NCBI GenBank assembly: GCA_023444055.1
Contig: JAEZRV010000002.1
Coordinates: 1 to 64,000 of the forward strand
Length of the DNA stretch: 64,000 bases
Reading direction: 5' to 3'
Source of the DNA: Bacillota bacterium
GTDB lineage: Bacteria; Bacillota; Clostridia; Acetivibrionales; DSM-1351
Shown here: positions 44,651-53,531 of the stretch, piece by piece
Layout: the number at the start of each line of letters is the position of its first letter
How positions within the stretch are numbered: the first letter of the stretch is position 1
The notes under the pieces: model-generated
Seen by the model: the letters and a program-made list of their open reading frames with translations, nothing else
Told to the model about the DNA's origin: nothing
Databases searched by the model: none
Position numbers and translations under genes: made by a program

Positions 44651-44965
44651 ATGTCTTGGCTATATCTAATAATTGCAGGAATATTTGAAGTAGTTTGGGC
44701 AATGGGACTTAAGTACTCTAATGGATTTACAAAGTTATTTCCATCTATAATTACAATAGTTGGAATGTTAATCAGTTTTTATCTATTATCACTCGCAACT
44801 AAATCACTTCCTATGGGCACAGCCTATGCAATTTGGACTGGAATTGGAGCTTTAGGTGCAGTAATAATGGGAATAATCCTTCTTAATGAACCATTGAATA
44901 TTTTAAGAATTGTCTTTCTATGTCTGATACTTATCGGTATAGTAGGGCTTAAAGCTACTTCTTAA
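44651..44965 (+). CDS. gdx: Guanidinium exporter Gdx (SugE-type SMR)
   Basis: 104 aa small multidrug resistance protein with four helices. Glu13 in AGIFEVVWAMGLKYS and the following NGFTKLFPS loop are SugE/Gdx signatures; Gdx exchanges guanidinium for protons. Direct control by the guanidine-I riboswitch just upstream confirms the substrate. SD AGGAGG. It is a single gene between the esterase locus and tRNA-Thr. Confidence 0.93.
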   Translation: MSWLYLIIAGIFEVVWAMGLKYSNGFTKLFPSIITIVGMLISFYLLSLATKSLPMGTAYAIWTGIGALGAVIMGIILLNEPLNILRIVFLCLILIGIVGLKATS

Positions 44966-44972
44966 TAGTGAA

Positions 44973-45016
44973 CAAAAAAAATAAACTTGCTTAATTCATA
45001 TATCAAGCAAGTTTAT
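44973..45016 (-). terminator. tRNA-Thr terminator
   Basis: Minus strand ATAAACTTGCTT/AAGCAAGTTTAT stem immediately after the CCA end, followed by eight T. It also closes off the gdx transcript from the other side. Confidence 0.8.
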
Positions 45017-45091
45017 GGAGCTGGTGAGCGGAATCGAACCGCTGACCTGCTGATTACGAATCAGCTGCACTACCGACTGTGCTACACCAGC
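45016..45091 (-). tRNA. tRNA-Thr (anticodon CGU)
   Basis: 76 nt with encoded CCA. The acceptor is GCTGGTG/CACCAGC, the D arm AGCACAGTCGGTAGTGC-like, the anticodon stem GCTGA/TCAGC with loop TTCGTAA (CGT) and the T arm AGCGGTTCGATTCCGCT. Confidence 0.96.
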
Positions 45092-45354
45092 ATCTATTCT
45101 GTTAAAACAGAACTACCATTTGTAAAATTATTGTAGGTAATCCTCTGAACAATATTTTAGCACCATGAAAACCAAAAAACAATAGATATAGCAATTTTAA
45201 ATATACCAACAATCGCAATTTTACATGTACTAACATGTTATTACTCTTTACTAATTATTCACAAGACTATTAATTGCTTTCATAGATAAAAGCTATCAGT
45301 GTTGATATATATTATTGCTTAAATTAGTCTATTAGTATTAGTATCGCAAGAACG

Positions 45355-45410
45355 AAAAAAATGAGTCCTAGAATAGATAATAAAACTTCTACTCTTAAGA
45401 CTCATTTTTA
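45355..45410. terminator. Terminator-like inverted repeat
   Basis: AAAAAATGAGTC/GACTCATTTTT with a roughly 32-nt loop, between tRNA-Thr and the CE2-type esterase gene. It is symmetric enough to work both ways. Confidence 0.6.
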
Positions 45411-45529
45411 ATGCTGTTTTAAGATATTTTGAGCTTTATAAGCTGTTTATACATTTTTGTAGCTAATTAATCAAGCAAACAAAGTATATTTTACCTATAG
45501 CTTGATGCTTTCCTACTGTACAATATAAT

Positions 45530-46855
45530 TTACCAGCCTAAATCTGCTTTAATTTGTTTTGCAAGCTGATCAGCCATTAATTGATGAGTTTTTATAGATG
45601 GATGCCAATCCTCGCCTAACCCGTTAGCTTGATCCTGCTGAGGGAATTCTATAAATTTTACATTTTTGTCCCCTGCAGAATTCTTATTAGTAACAGCATT
45701 TCCAACATATTTCTTCATATTTGTTAACTGTTCCCCTGATAACATAGGTCCTACAGCACAATATATATGAGCATTAGGATACTGACTGCGGACTTTATCT
45801 ACTAATTTAGAATATTGTGATGTAAATAAAGTACCATCAAGAGCTACAGTACTGATATCATTTGTTCCAAGATTAATAACAACTACTTGTGGAACCCACT
45901 TTGTATAATCCCAAATTTTTGTTTTGTCATAAGGCAATATATTTTGATAAAGTGATGGCATTAATTCGTCCTTATTTCCACCATAGTTTTGTACTACTCC
46001 TTTTCCTGACCAACAAACAGTTGTAACATCAGCACCTAATAGTCTGCCTGTTATTGAACCATAGGCCATATATGCATTTTCATTCTTATTTGTAAAGTTC
46101 TGGTATTGGCTTGTACCTTCATTGCCGTAACCACATGTGATAGAATCTCCTATAAACTCAATTCGTTTAGTGGATGCTTGCGTAGGAGCTAATAGGCTTC
46201 CATCTGAAACAGTAAAACCTAAGAATTGTACATCTCCTATCCAAGCTTCCGTTCTTTTAACCAGCTCTACAGTGTGTTTTCCATTTGTCAAGCCGGATGC
46301 AAGAGTATAAGAAGCTGAAGAACCTGCTGGTGTATTGATTGGAGTTTTTATAACGCCATCTATTATTACATTGAAATAATTATCTCCCGAGGATTTTAAT
46401 TTTGCGCTTATTCCTGTTCCAGTAAAGTTAGCTTTAATGGTAGAAGCACTCCATGCGAATTTAGGTCCGGCAGGATCGCTGTTATCAAAACGTCCTATGT
46501 ACTGAACACCGGGAGCAGCTGGTATTGTACCTTCAGGCAGTGTAGTTATTGTACCTAAAAGATATTTCTTTAGAACAGCAAAATCTAATACATCTATTTT
46601 ACTGTCAACATTAAGATCCATATATTCCATAGATTCCGTTTGAACCTGATCTAATAAATGCTTCTTTAACAATGCAAAGTCTAAAGCATCAACGCTATTA
46701 TCCTTATTATAATCACCATATAACACTCCTGAATTTGCCTCTACTGAACTGCCAGAAGCAGCGGTAACAGCTGGTATAGAAACCATTGTTAAAAAAAGCA
46801 TCGCTAATACAACAACAAATGTCCCTACTTTCTTTATTCTTTTGAGACTCATCAT
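45530..46855 (-). CDS. Secreted CE2-type SGNH esterase with N-terminal dockerin
   Basis: 441 aa. A signal peptide (to about residue 33) is followed directly by a type I dockerin (about 45-105: GDYNKDNSVDALDFALLKKHLL and LNVDSKIDVLDFAVLKKYLLG). A beta-sandwich (about 115-215) and an SGNH domain come next, with RIEFIGDSITCGYG, INLGTNDIST and EDWHPSIKTH. The sandwich-plus-SGNH order is that of carbohydrate esterase family 2 acetyl esterases. An N-terminal dockerin is less common than a C-terminal one. SD AAGGAG. Confidence 0.88.
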   Translation of the reverse strand: MMSLKRIKKVGTFVVVLAMLFLTMVSIPAVTAASGSSVEANSGVLYGDYNKDNSVDALDFALLKKHLLDQVQTESMEYMDLNVDSKIDVLDFAVLKKYLLGTITTLPEGTIPAAPGVQYIGRFDNSDPAGPKFAWSASTIKANFTGTGISAKLKSSGDNYFNVIIDGVIKTPINTPAGSSASYTLASGLTNGKHTVELVKRTEAWIGDVQFLGFTVSDGSLLAPTQASTKRIEFIGDSITCGYGNEGTSQYQNFTNKNENAYMAYGSITGRLLGADVTTVCWSGKGVVQNYGGNKDELMPSLYQNILPYDKTKIWDYTKWVPQVVVINLGTNDISTVALDGTLFTSQYSKLVDKVRSQYPNAHIYCAVGPMLSGEQLTNMKKYVGNAVTNKNSAGDKNVKFIEFPQQDQANGLGEDWHPSIKTHQLMADQLAKQIKADLGW

Positions 46856-47236
46856 TTACTAAACATCTCCTTTTCTATATTTTTTAATACTCTTACATCT
46901 CTCACTCAATTTAAGGATTTCATATTTTTTTAAACCTTTATTAAGTATCTTTTGCTACTTAGTTGTTTCTCATTTGTTTACTTTATTTTTTAGCGCACCT
47001 CCTTTTTCCTCACTTTGCAGTACAAATTGTCATAATTTGATGATATTCATCTTAATTGTATAGTTATGCCAATTAAAAAACAAGAAAAAATTAAAAAAAC
47101 TCTCTGTCTAGTGTAGGCATCTATCATATGCAATTGTTTCCCTATGGCTTTTACAAAGCACATGATACACTCCATTCATTCGGACAGTTCATGGAATGAA
47201 TGACTTAGGTTTCCCATCATTTAACATACTAAAATC
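46856..47236. other. Intergenic with short inverted repeat
   Basis: No gene. CATTCATTC and GAATGAATG (47171-47204) form a 9-bp inverted repeat of unknown use. The first 100 bp would hold the CE2 esterase promoter, which I could not fix with confidence. Confidence 0.4.
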
Positions 47237-47270
47237 AAACAGCTTCCTTTTATTACAGGAAGCCGTTTTA
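47237..47270 (-). terminator. Terminator
   Basis: Minus strand AAACGGCTTCCT/AGGAAGCTGTTT (one mismatch) followed by GATTTTAG, about 90 nt after the stop of the anchored protein gene. Confidence 0.6.
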
Positions 47271-47358
47271 AAAAATTTATGTATGTTTATATATGTTATT
47301 GTATACTGATATACCGTTATTTATTTCAAATATGTTATTGAATACCTCTTACTGTTAC

Positions 47359-48039
47359 TTATTTCAATTCTTTCTCTTTTTCTAATTTGATTTTATCAGC
47401 TTTTTCTTTAATAGCCTTTACCAGTGTATCTTCAGGTACATTATCATTTATGAACTGATAATTATTTGTTCTTTTAGTTTTACCGTTTATAATCTTCGTG
47501 CCTCCTTGAAGAGGGTTGATAGGTGAGCATGGAACTTCCCATTCGGCTTCTTCATAGCTTGCTAAAAAAAGCATATACCGTTCACCGAGCTGATAATATC
47601 CTGAACCTATTTCTGATTCTACATAATCTACACCGTTATAGTTTCCTCCATATTGCTTTACTTTAACGATATCCCCTGATTTTATATTACCCTTGATTGC
47701 TTTATCAACTCTGAATTCGGATACAGTATAGACTGAAGTCTGATTATTACTAGATATTCGTAATTCTTCAGGTGCATTAACCTTGATAACCTCACCTACA
47801 AAAACCAAATCTGCACTTTTATCAACCTCTTCATAATTTTTGTAATACATATATGAACCTGAAGCTACCAGCCTATTTAATGATTTGCTTGGTTTGTTGT
47901 CGCTTAAGTTGATTATTTCGCCAAAAGATACCTTTGTAAAAACTTCAACAGACTGCATATTATAGGCTATTAAAGTTATTATTATTGCTACTATAGCTGC
48001 AGTCGGTATAATTAGCTTTTTGCTTTTTAACATTGACAT
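47359..48039 (-). CDS. Membrane-anchored extracytoplasmic protein, unknown
   Basis: 226 aa. One N-terminal transmembrane helix (LIIPTAAIVAIIITLIAYNM) anchors a soluble outer domain. That domain contains SADLVFVGEVIKV, YTVSEFRVDKAIKGNIKSGDIVKVKQYGG and ERYMLFLASYE, a pattern like small beta-barrel proteins of clostridia with no assigned activity. The C terminus is a Lys/Glu-rich helix. I start at the ATG after TAGGAGG. No function proposed. Confidence 0.6.
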   Translation of the reverse strand: MSMLKSKKLIIPTAAIVAIIITLIAYNMQSVEVFTKVSFGEIINLSDNKPSKSLNRLVASGSYMYYKNYEEVDKSADLVFVGEVIKVNAPEELRISSNNQTSVYTVSEFRVDKAIKGNIKSGDIVKVKQYGGNYNGVDYVESEIGSGYYQLGERYMLFLASYEEAEWEVPCSPINPLQGGTKIINGKTKRTNNYQFINDNVPEDTLVKAIKEKADKIKLEKEKELK

Positions 48040-48283
48040 AAAATTCCTCCTAATAATTATAATTGGGAACATAGCCATAGCATGGCCAGCCTAAATTTAC
48101 AGCATTTTTATCATATGTCTGAGGTGTATAAAAAATGTTATATTTCACCATATTGTCCAATGCATGATAACACATTGTAAAATAAGTATCAACCAATAAC
48201 ATTTATTCAACTATAACCCTTATACACTATAAAGTTTGATAAAATAAAAAACAGGACAATGTTCTATATGACTTTTTTGCAAA

Positions 48284-48322
48284 AAAAAGAGCAGGGTACA
48301 TTTTTTGTACTCTACTTTTTAG
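48284..48322 (-). terminator. Terminator after Fe-alcohol dehydrogenase
   Basis: AAAAAGAGCAGGGTACA/TGTACTCTACTTTTT stem with a run of eight T on the minus strand, about 50 nt past the stop. Confidence 0.8.
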
Positions 48323-48372
48323 ATATTTTTATTAATTTCTATATATTTTTGTAATAAACAAACAGCATAACC

Positions 48373-49584
48373 TTAAAAATCCACTTCTGTATCATAGTAA
48401 CAACACTTTAATAGCTTTTTCATGTCCTCACAAGAAGGCTGACGTGGGTTTGAACCTGTGCAAGCATCTGAGATTGCTAGTTCCGCAATCTTAGGTAGTT
48501 TTTGAAGAAATTCTTCTTCAGAAACAATACCCATATTAGCTATAGCACCACCCTGTCCATAATTTTTAATACAATGAGGAATATTTAAGTCATCACTCAT
48601 CTTGCGAAGCATATTAATTAGCAAATTAACTTTTTCCTCGGTTGTATTTCCACCAAGATTAATAAAGTCCGCAATATCAGCATAACGCTTTGCTACAACC
48701 GAATCCTTGCTGTTGTATTTAATAACCTTAGGAAGATACATGGCATTAGCAGCACCGTGGATAATTTGTCCATTTTCAAACACAGCACCAGTCTTATGAG
48801 CCATAGAGTGTACAATACCTAACAGTGCATTTGAAAATGCCATACCAGCAAGACACTGTGCATCGTGCATTTTTTCACGTTTGGATAAATCTCCATTATA
48901 TGAGCTAATTAGATTTTCATAAATCATTTTGATAGCATAAAGAGCCAAAGGATCTGTATATGTAGAATTAGCAGTAGATACATATGCTTCTATTGCATGT
49001 GTCATAGCATCCATACCAGTATGTGCAACCAGAGTTGCTGGCATTGTAGCTACAAGATCAGAATCTACAATAGCGACATCAGGAGTAATTTCAAAATCAG
49101 CTATAGGAAATTTAACACCTTTCTGATAGTCAGTGATTATAGAAAATGCAGTTACTTCTGTAGCCGTGCCAGAAGTTGTAGGTATAGCACAGAAATGTGC
49201 TTTTTTACGAAGCTTTGGCAATCCAAAAGGTACACACATCTGCTCAAAAGTTATTTCAGGATATTCATACTTAATCCACATTGCTTTAGCAGCATCTATA
49301 GGAGAACCTCCACCCATTGCAACAATCCAATCGGGTTGGAATTTGGTCATTGCTTCTGCGCCCTTCATAACAGTCTCAACAGATGGATCTGCTTCTATTC
49401 CTTCAAATAATTCTACTTCCATACCAGCCTCTTTCAGTAAATTTATAGCTTTGTCAAGAAAACCACTTCTCTTCATTGAACCGCCACCAATTAAAACCAT
49501 AGCCTTCTTGCCTTCAAGAGTTTTAAGAGCTTCAATAGAGCCTTTTCCATGATATAAATCTCTTGGTAATGTAAAACGTGTCAT
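48373..49584 (-). CDS. Iron-containing alcohol dehydrogenase
   Basis: About 403 aa, group III alcohol dehydrogenase. GGGSPIDAAKAMW binds NAD(P); the Asp and three His iron ligands lie in DAMTHAIEAYVS, GIVHSMAHKTGAVF and INHGAANAM-like IIHGAANAMYLP. The C terminus DACTGSNPRQPS resembles the dehydrogenase half of AdhE. It probably reduces acetaldehyde or butyraldehyde in fermentation. I start at MTRFTLPRDLYHG, SD GGGAGG, with a hairpin directly 5' of it. Confidence 0.92.
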   Translation of the reverse strand: MTRFTLPRDLYHGKGSIEALKTLEGKKAMVLIGGGSMKRSGFLDKAINLLKEAGMEVELFEGIEADPSVETVMKGAEAMTKFQPDWIVAMGGGSPIDAAKAMWIKYEYPEITFEQMCVPFGLPKLRKKAHFCAIPTTSGTATEVTAFSIITDYQKGVKFPIADFEITPDVAIVDSDLVATMPATLVAHTGMDAMTHAIEAYVSTANSTYTDPLALYAIKMIYENLISSYNGDLSKREKMHDAQCLAGMAFSNALLGIVHSMAHKTGAVFENGQIIHGAANAMYLPKVIKYNSKDSVVAKRYADIADFINLGGNTTEEKVNLLINMLRKMSDDLNIPHCIKNYGQGGAIANMGIVSEEEFLQKLPKIAELAISDACTGSNPRQPSCEDMKKLLKCCYYDTEVDF

Positions 49585-49609
49585 ATTAACCTCCCTGCCC
49601 ACTTTGGGC
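49585..49609 (-). promoter_or_regulatory. SD-proximal hairpin (type 1) before Fe-ADH
   Basis: Minus strand GCCCA-AAG-UGGGC followed by AGGGAGGUUAAUAUG. It has the same form as the leaders at 23165 and 61366. Confidence 0.55.
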
Positions 49610-49672
49610 GTAATAATTTGTATTTTTTTATTAGAAACAATTATTCAGTAAAATACAGGGCTATTGTGATAA

Positions 49673-49713
49673 AGTAGAATTTCGCAATTGCTCGACATAA
49701 TTTTACTTTGTAA
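49673..49713. other. Inverted repeat between divergent genes
   Basis: AAAGTAGAATT and AATTTTACTTT flank about 17 nt in the spacer between the divergent Fe-ADH and FAD reductase genes. It could be an operator. It does not match the Rex consensus. Confidence 0.35.
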
Positions 49714-49903
49714 TTCTTTCATATATTATATAGTATTACATTATATTAGAAAAACAAAACATTTTTTACATCAAAGTATCTAATTGTTTTTATATCCACG
49801 ACATGTTATAATTTGTCTTAACATGTAAATGCATCAAAATATTATACAGTTAGTTCAGTTATTAGTAATACTATTACTTCTTATTTATGGAGGCTCGAAA
49901 AGT

Positions 49904-51184
49904 ATGAAAAATTTAATTGATTTACTTGTAGTTGGTGCTGGACCCGCAGGACTTATGGCAGCAAAATCTGCAGCCGAATTAGGACTTAAAGTGACACTTG
50001 TTGAAAAAAATAAAGATTTCAAACAGTTAAGGAGGGCATGTTCTACTCAATTCATTATGGATGATGGATATGAGAACGAATTTATTCAAATAGCCGATGG
50101 TAAACTAATATTCCCGAACAACAAGTTTGAAGTCAAATATTCCGGTAAATTAATTGATGTAACAAATAAATACTACTACTCACCAAAAGGACATAGAATC
50201 CATTTTGCTCATCCAGATCAAAAGCCATTTGCAGTTAAGTTTGATAAACGTAAATTGGTTGAGGATTTATACAATAAATGTAATGAGCTCGGAGTAGAAA
50301 TTCTCATGTCAACTCTAGCATGTGGCGGAAAAGACATGGGGCACCATGTCAGTATAGACCTAAGAACTAATGATAAACATCACACTTTAGAGGCAAGAAA
50401 GGTTATAATTGCAGAAGGTGTCAATGCATATTTGACAGGGAAACTAGGATTAAATGCAGACAGAACTTTATATGCCACTGCCCATGTTGTTAAATATATA
50501 CTTCAAGGATTAGACGGTTACGAGCCACATAGTTGGAATCTTTATTATGGAAAAGCATATCACTCTAATGCGGCAGTAATTATTGGCCCAAGTATATATG
50601 GAGATGATACTGTAGAATTAACACTTTCAGGCAGTTCAATATTAAGACCAGACTCTATATTAGGTAAATTGAAAACGGATAGTCCAATTAAGGACAAATT
50701 CACAAATACACGCATAATAGATAAACAAGGCTGTGCTGTTAAGGCATTTGGAGCATTAAAGAAACCTTATAGCGGCAACATCCTTACAATAGGCGACAGT
50801 GCTGCATTTGTTGAAGTAGAAGTTCAGGGAGCCTTAATGTGTGGATTTCATGCAGCTAATGCAATACTCAATGAACTTGAAGGAAATAATGGTTTTGAGC
50901 AATATACAAGTTGGTGGGACAAGTCTTTCGAGTTTAATCGTGATGAATACCTTCAAGTTTCTCAGGGTTATGCATTAGTACCTACATATTCAGACGATGA
51001 GCTTGATTACCTATTCTCACTCATTGAGAATGTAACATTAGAAGGAACTTATAGTCAATATAAGACTCCTCATCTGATATGGGATACAATTTTATCAAAC
51101 GCTGAGCAAATTAAGAATGAAAGACCTGAAATATACCAAAAGATATGTAAAATGAATCAGATGACTTTAGCCAATTCCTTTTAA
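49904..51184 (+). CDS. FAD-dependent reductase, geranylgeranyl reductase family
   Basis: 426 aa. The N-terminal LLVVGAGPAGLMAAKSAAELG and the following VTLVEK acidic residue bind FAD. The second FAD motif is ILTIGDSAAFVEVEVQGALMCGFHAANAI. The family reduces isoprenoid double bonds in archaeal lipids and bacterial relatives, but in clostridia the substrate is unclear. A CSTQF stretch after the first helix is family-like. I start at MKNLIDLL (SD TGGAGG); the upstream in-frame ATG would add 25 hydrophobic residues without an SD. Confidence 0.78.
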   Translation: MKNLIDLLVVGAGPAGLMAAKSAAELGLKVTLVEKNKDFKQLRRACSTQFIMDDGYENEFIQIADGKLIFPNNKFEVKYSGKLIDVTNKYYYSPKGHRIHFAHPDQKPFAVKFDKRKLVEDLYNKCNELGVEILMSTLACGGKDMGHHVSIDLRTNDKHHTLEARKVIIAEGVNAYLTGKLGLNADRTLYATAHVVKYILQGLDGYEPHSWNLYYGKAYHSNAAVIIGPSIYGDDTVELTLSGSSILRPDSILGKLKTDSPIKDKFTNTRIIDKQGCAVKAFGALKKPYSGNILTIGDSAAFVEVEVQGALMCGFHAANAILNELEGNNGFEQYTSWWDKSFEFNRDEYLQVSQGYALVPTYSDDELDYLFSLIENVTLEGTYSQYKTPHLIWDTILSNAEQIKNERPEIYQKICKMNQMTLANSF

Positions 51185-51204
51185 AAGAACTTAGTGAGAT
51201 TAAA

Positions 51205-51326
51205 TCGCCCCATGCTGGGCGCACACTTATTATGGGATGTTACAAAACAATTCTTAATCACATTATATATGTATAAGGTTAAAATGCCAGATACAATTAT
51301 TATTGAGATGTATTTTGCAACATCCC
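51205..51326. repeat. Inverted repeats between convergent genes
   Basis: CGCCC/GGGCG (51206-51221) is followed by GGGATGTT..CAAAA pairing with TTTTG.AACATCCC across about 65 nt (51234-51325). It could serve as a two-way terminator or be a small palindromic element. Confidence 0.45.
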
Positions 51327-51419
51327 GTTCTATTTAGCCCCTATTGAATAGTGCTTCCATGGAAAAGAAAGCCTTATTAACAATTTAGCATTATTAAAGC
51401 CATTTATCCCGCAATAAGC

Positions 51420-53147
51420 CTATTCAAACCATATAGGTGTGGTGTATGCTCTATGATTACTGTCATTTTCTTCTTTACAATAAGCTCTAATATAGCAATC
51501 CTGCTCTACATGTATTTTAGTTGTAATCAACCCTTTTCCTGCACTTACAGCTGTAGAATACACTTGCTGTTCCTCGTTCCATCCTTTTTTACCTTTTATT
51601 ATATAAATATTCAAACCAGCTGTAGTATCAGAGTATGATAGATGCACTTCTACAGTTGCACTTCCAATAGTAAGAGTATCACCCATCCATGACCAAATGA
51701 ATGTTCCAGCTTTTTTTACCCAAATAGCCAACCCTGGATAAGTTGTCACATAATGATGCCCGAGCCTTAAATTCTCTTTAATCTCTGTCTGTGTAAGATT
51801 ATCAGAATATACGACTGTATAGCATTTACCAAGGTTATTTTTTGATTCGGTGTCACTGCCTGCAAATGGAAAAACTTTTTCGCCATGTAGCAACCGCTTA
51901 TCAATCCATCTTGTTGTTGAACCTTTATTTGTATCGCTCCAACCTCCATTTAGAATTTCCATGCCAGTTTCCCCATGAGTGTATGCATAGGTATTTATAT
52001 TAAAATTCCAAGGCTCTATCGTACCCTTACCCCAATTAGCATGATTTATTGTAACTAACCCATCTCGTGCTTTAATATTATTTATACCTTGTTGGGAATC
52101 AGGTGAGGAAGCCTTTCTAAATATGTCTGTTGTACAAGGAACAAAAGCATCATTCATTATTCCGTTACAATGGCAGGTATTACGAGATTTTGTATTGTTA
52201 ACAAGTTCTGCACATGACAGCTCTTCCCCATACAAAAATGCAAAATTGCTATCTGACAAAGCTGTAACAGTATTCTTTTGAGTTTCAAATTTTTTAGAAT
52301 TCAGGCAATATGCATGGTCTGTAAGTGTAAGCCAATCTAATCCTGCAACTATCCCAAGAGATTTTAATTCAGGGATTGTATATATTCCATCACCAAAATA
52401 ATAATCCCATGTGTATTTAGAATGTGAATGAGTGTCTCCAAAATACCAGTTTCCATCCTGTATACCTGGTGCTGGCGGAGGCTTTTGCAAAGTCCTATTA
52501 TGCTTTAGCTTTACCACTTTTGAAACACTTAGTGGCTTGTTATCTCTTGTATTGTCCCCTTCTACAGTTAATGACAAATTCACCGAACCATTCCGGAAAA
52601 CTTCCTTCGCCATTTCATCGTCTATATTAAATCTTAAATACGTTGTACCAGTTCTTAATTTTTCATATCGTGATTTTAATCGTCTTTGTTCTGCGTTGGT
52701 TAATAAATCTATTCTGCTTCTAAACTCTTCAACAGTGCTCAATGAATCACCGCTTGCGTCAAGATTTTCTTTAATCTCACTTCTATATTCCTTATTATTC
52801 CATACCCATTTTGCATTTCTTACACAAATTGAGCCTTTAAACCTTGTATTTGTAATAGTTGCAATTACAGGGAAAGCTCTTTCTTTACATATTACAGGTG
52901 GAATAATAATTGATATCGCTAAATCATCACGCATTTCTATATTATTTGAATCTAAGTTTTCATTATCGTGAATAATACTGTTATTTTCATTATGACTTTT
53001 ACTATTTTTATTAGTTGGAATATGTTTGGTATGTATTTTATTAATTTTATTTGTATTATCATCTGAGCTTGTTTGAGAACTCTTAGAATTTGAAAACTGA
53101 TTTTTTGTAAATGCCAATCCTATAAGGAATGATACAAATTTTTTCAA
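51420..53147 (-). CDS. Exported PHP-domain phosphoesterase-like protein
   Basis: 575 aa starting at TTG after GGGGGA. A weak N-terminal signal and a Ser/Asn/Lys-rich linker (to about 70) lead a beta-rich region (about 75-215). A PHP-type domain follows with WYFGDTHSHSKYTWD (HxH near residue 240), LTDHAY, VTINHANWG and FAGSDTES, the metal-binding series of PHP phosphoesterases. The C-terminal 80 residues form another beta domain. Secreted multidomain PHP proteins of this type have no established substrate. It is a single gene, divergent from the flagellin. Confidence 0.68.
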   Translation of the reverse strand: MKKFVSFLIGLAFTKNQFSNSKSSQTSSDDNTNKINKIHTKHIPTNKNSKSHNENNSIIHDNENLDSNNIEMRDDLAISIIIPPVICKERAFPVIATITNTRFKGSICVRNAKWVWNNKEYRSEIKENLDASGDSLSTVEEFRSRIDLLTNAEQRRLKSRYEKLRTGTTYLRFNIDDEMAKEVFRNGSVNLSLTVEGDNTRDNKPLSVSKVVKLKHNRTLQKPPPAPGIQDGNWYFGDTHSHSKYTWDYYFGDGIYTIPELKSLGIVAGLDWLTLTDHAYCLNSKKFETQKNTVTALSDSNFAFLYGEELSCAELVNNTKSRNTCHCNGIMNDAFVPCTTDIFRKASSPDSQQGINNIKARDGLVTINHANWGKGTIEPWNFNINTYAYTHGETGMEILNGGWSDTNKGSTTRWIDKRLLHGEKVFPFAGSDTESKNNLGKCYTVVYSDNLTQTEIKENLRLGHHYVTTYPGLAIWVKKAGTFIWSWMGDTLTIGSATVEVHLSYSDTTAGLNIYIIKGKKGWNEEQQVYSTAVSAGKGLITTKIHVEQDCYIRAYCKEENDSNHRAYTTPIWFE

Positions 53148-53320
53148 CTAGATATCCCCCTAACATTAAATAAAATATCAATTGCATAAACCTCAAAAAA
53201 TTTTTATTAATAAAAAATGAATCCTACTGTAATCTTTTCCTAATTCCATACTAAATAAATATTCAATAAAATGTGTTATATGCATGATATTAATCAACTA
53301 CAACTCTTTTTAAGTTAACT

Positions 53321-53378
53321 ACTCAACTTTCCCACATAAAAAACCCATCGGTGTTCTGCTTTTAAGTTAATCAGCACT
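53321..53378 (-). repeat. Dispersed repeat, copy C
   Basis: Minus strand AACTTAAAAGCAGAACACCGATGGGTTTTTTATG then TGGGAAAGTTGAGT. It shares ACACCGAT and GGGAAAGTTGAGT with the copies near 62349, 39150 and 6894. Confidence 0.5.
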
Positions 53379-53381
53379 TTA

Positions 53382-53427
53382 GCCGTCGCACACATTCGCC
53401 GTCCATGGCTCATGGTGTGCTAAAAAC
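53382..53427. other. Hairpin upstream of the flagellin promoter
   Basis: TTTAGC..GCACAC..GTGTGCTAAA can fold into a two-part stem about 60 bp upstream of the sigma-D promoter. Possibly a terminator protecting it from read-through. Confidence 0.45.
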
Positions 53428-53471
53428 AACTTAAATATGTTTTGCATTTCAGAAATTGCGACATTGCGTTA

Positions 53472-53497
53472 ATTTTTTCGACATTATTTGCCGATAA
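53472..53497 (+). promoter_or_regulatory. Sigma-D (sigma-28) promoter of the flagellin gene
   Basis: A perfect flagellar -10 GCCGATAA at 53490-53497, with TAAT about 16 nt upstream as a partial -35 (consensus TAAA-N15-GCCGATAA). It lies within the ORF extension before the TTG start, supporting that start. Confidence 0.75.
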
Positions 53498-53531
53498 AAT
53501 GTATGATTGGTATTGGAAAGGGGGTGACAAT

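Noticed and set aside
52432..52971. 179-codon plus-strand ORF opposite the PHP gene
   Set aside because: Antisense to coding sequence with clear domain motifs; no SD and no recognisable domain.
53442..53531. Flagellin start at the ATG 90 nt upstream
   Set aside because: The added residues are not flagellin-like and cover the sigma-D promoter; the TTG at 53532 has a strong SD and gives the usual LRINNNISS N terminus.
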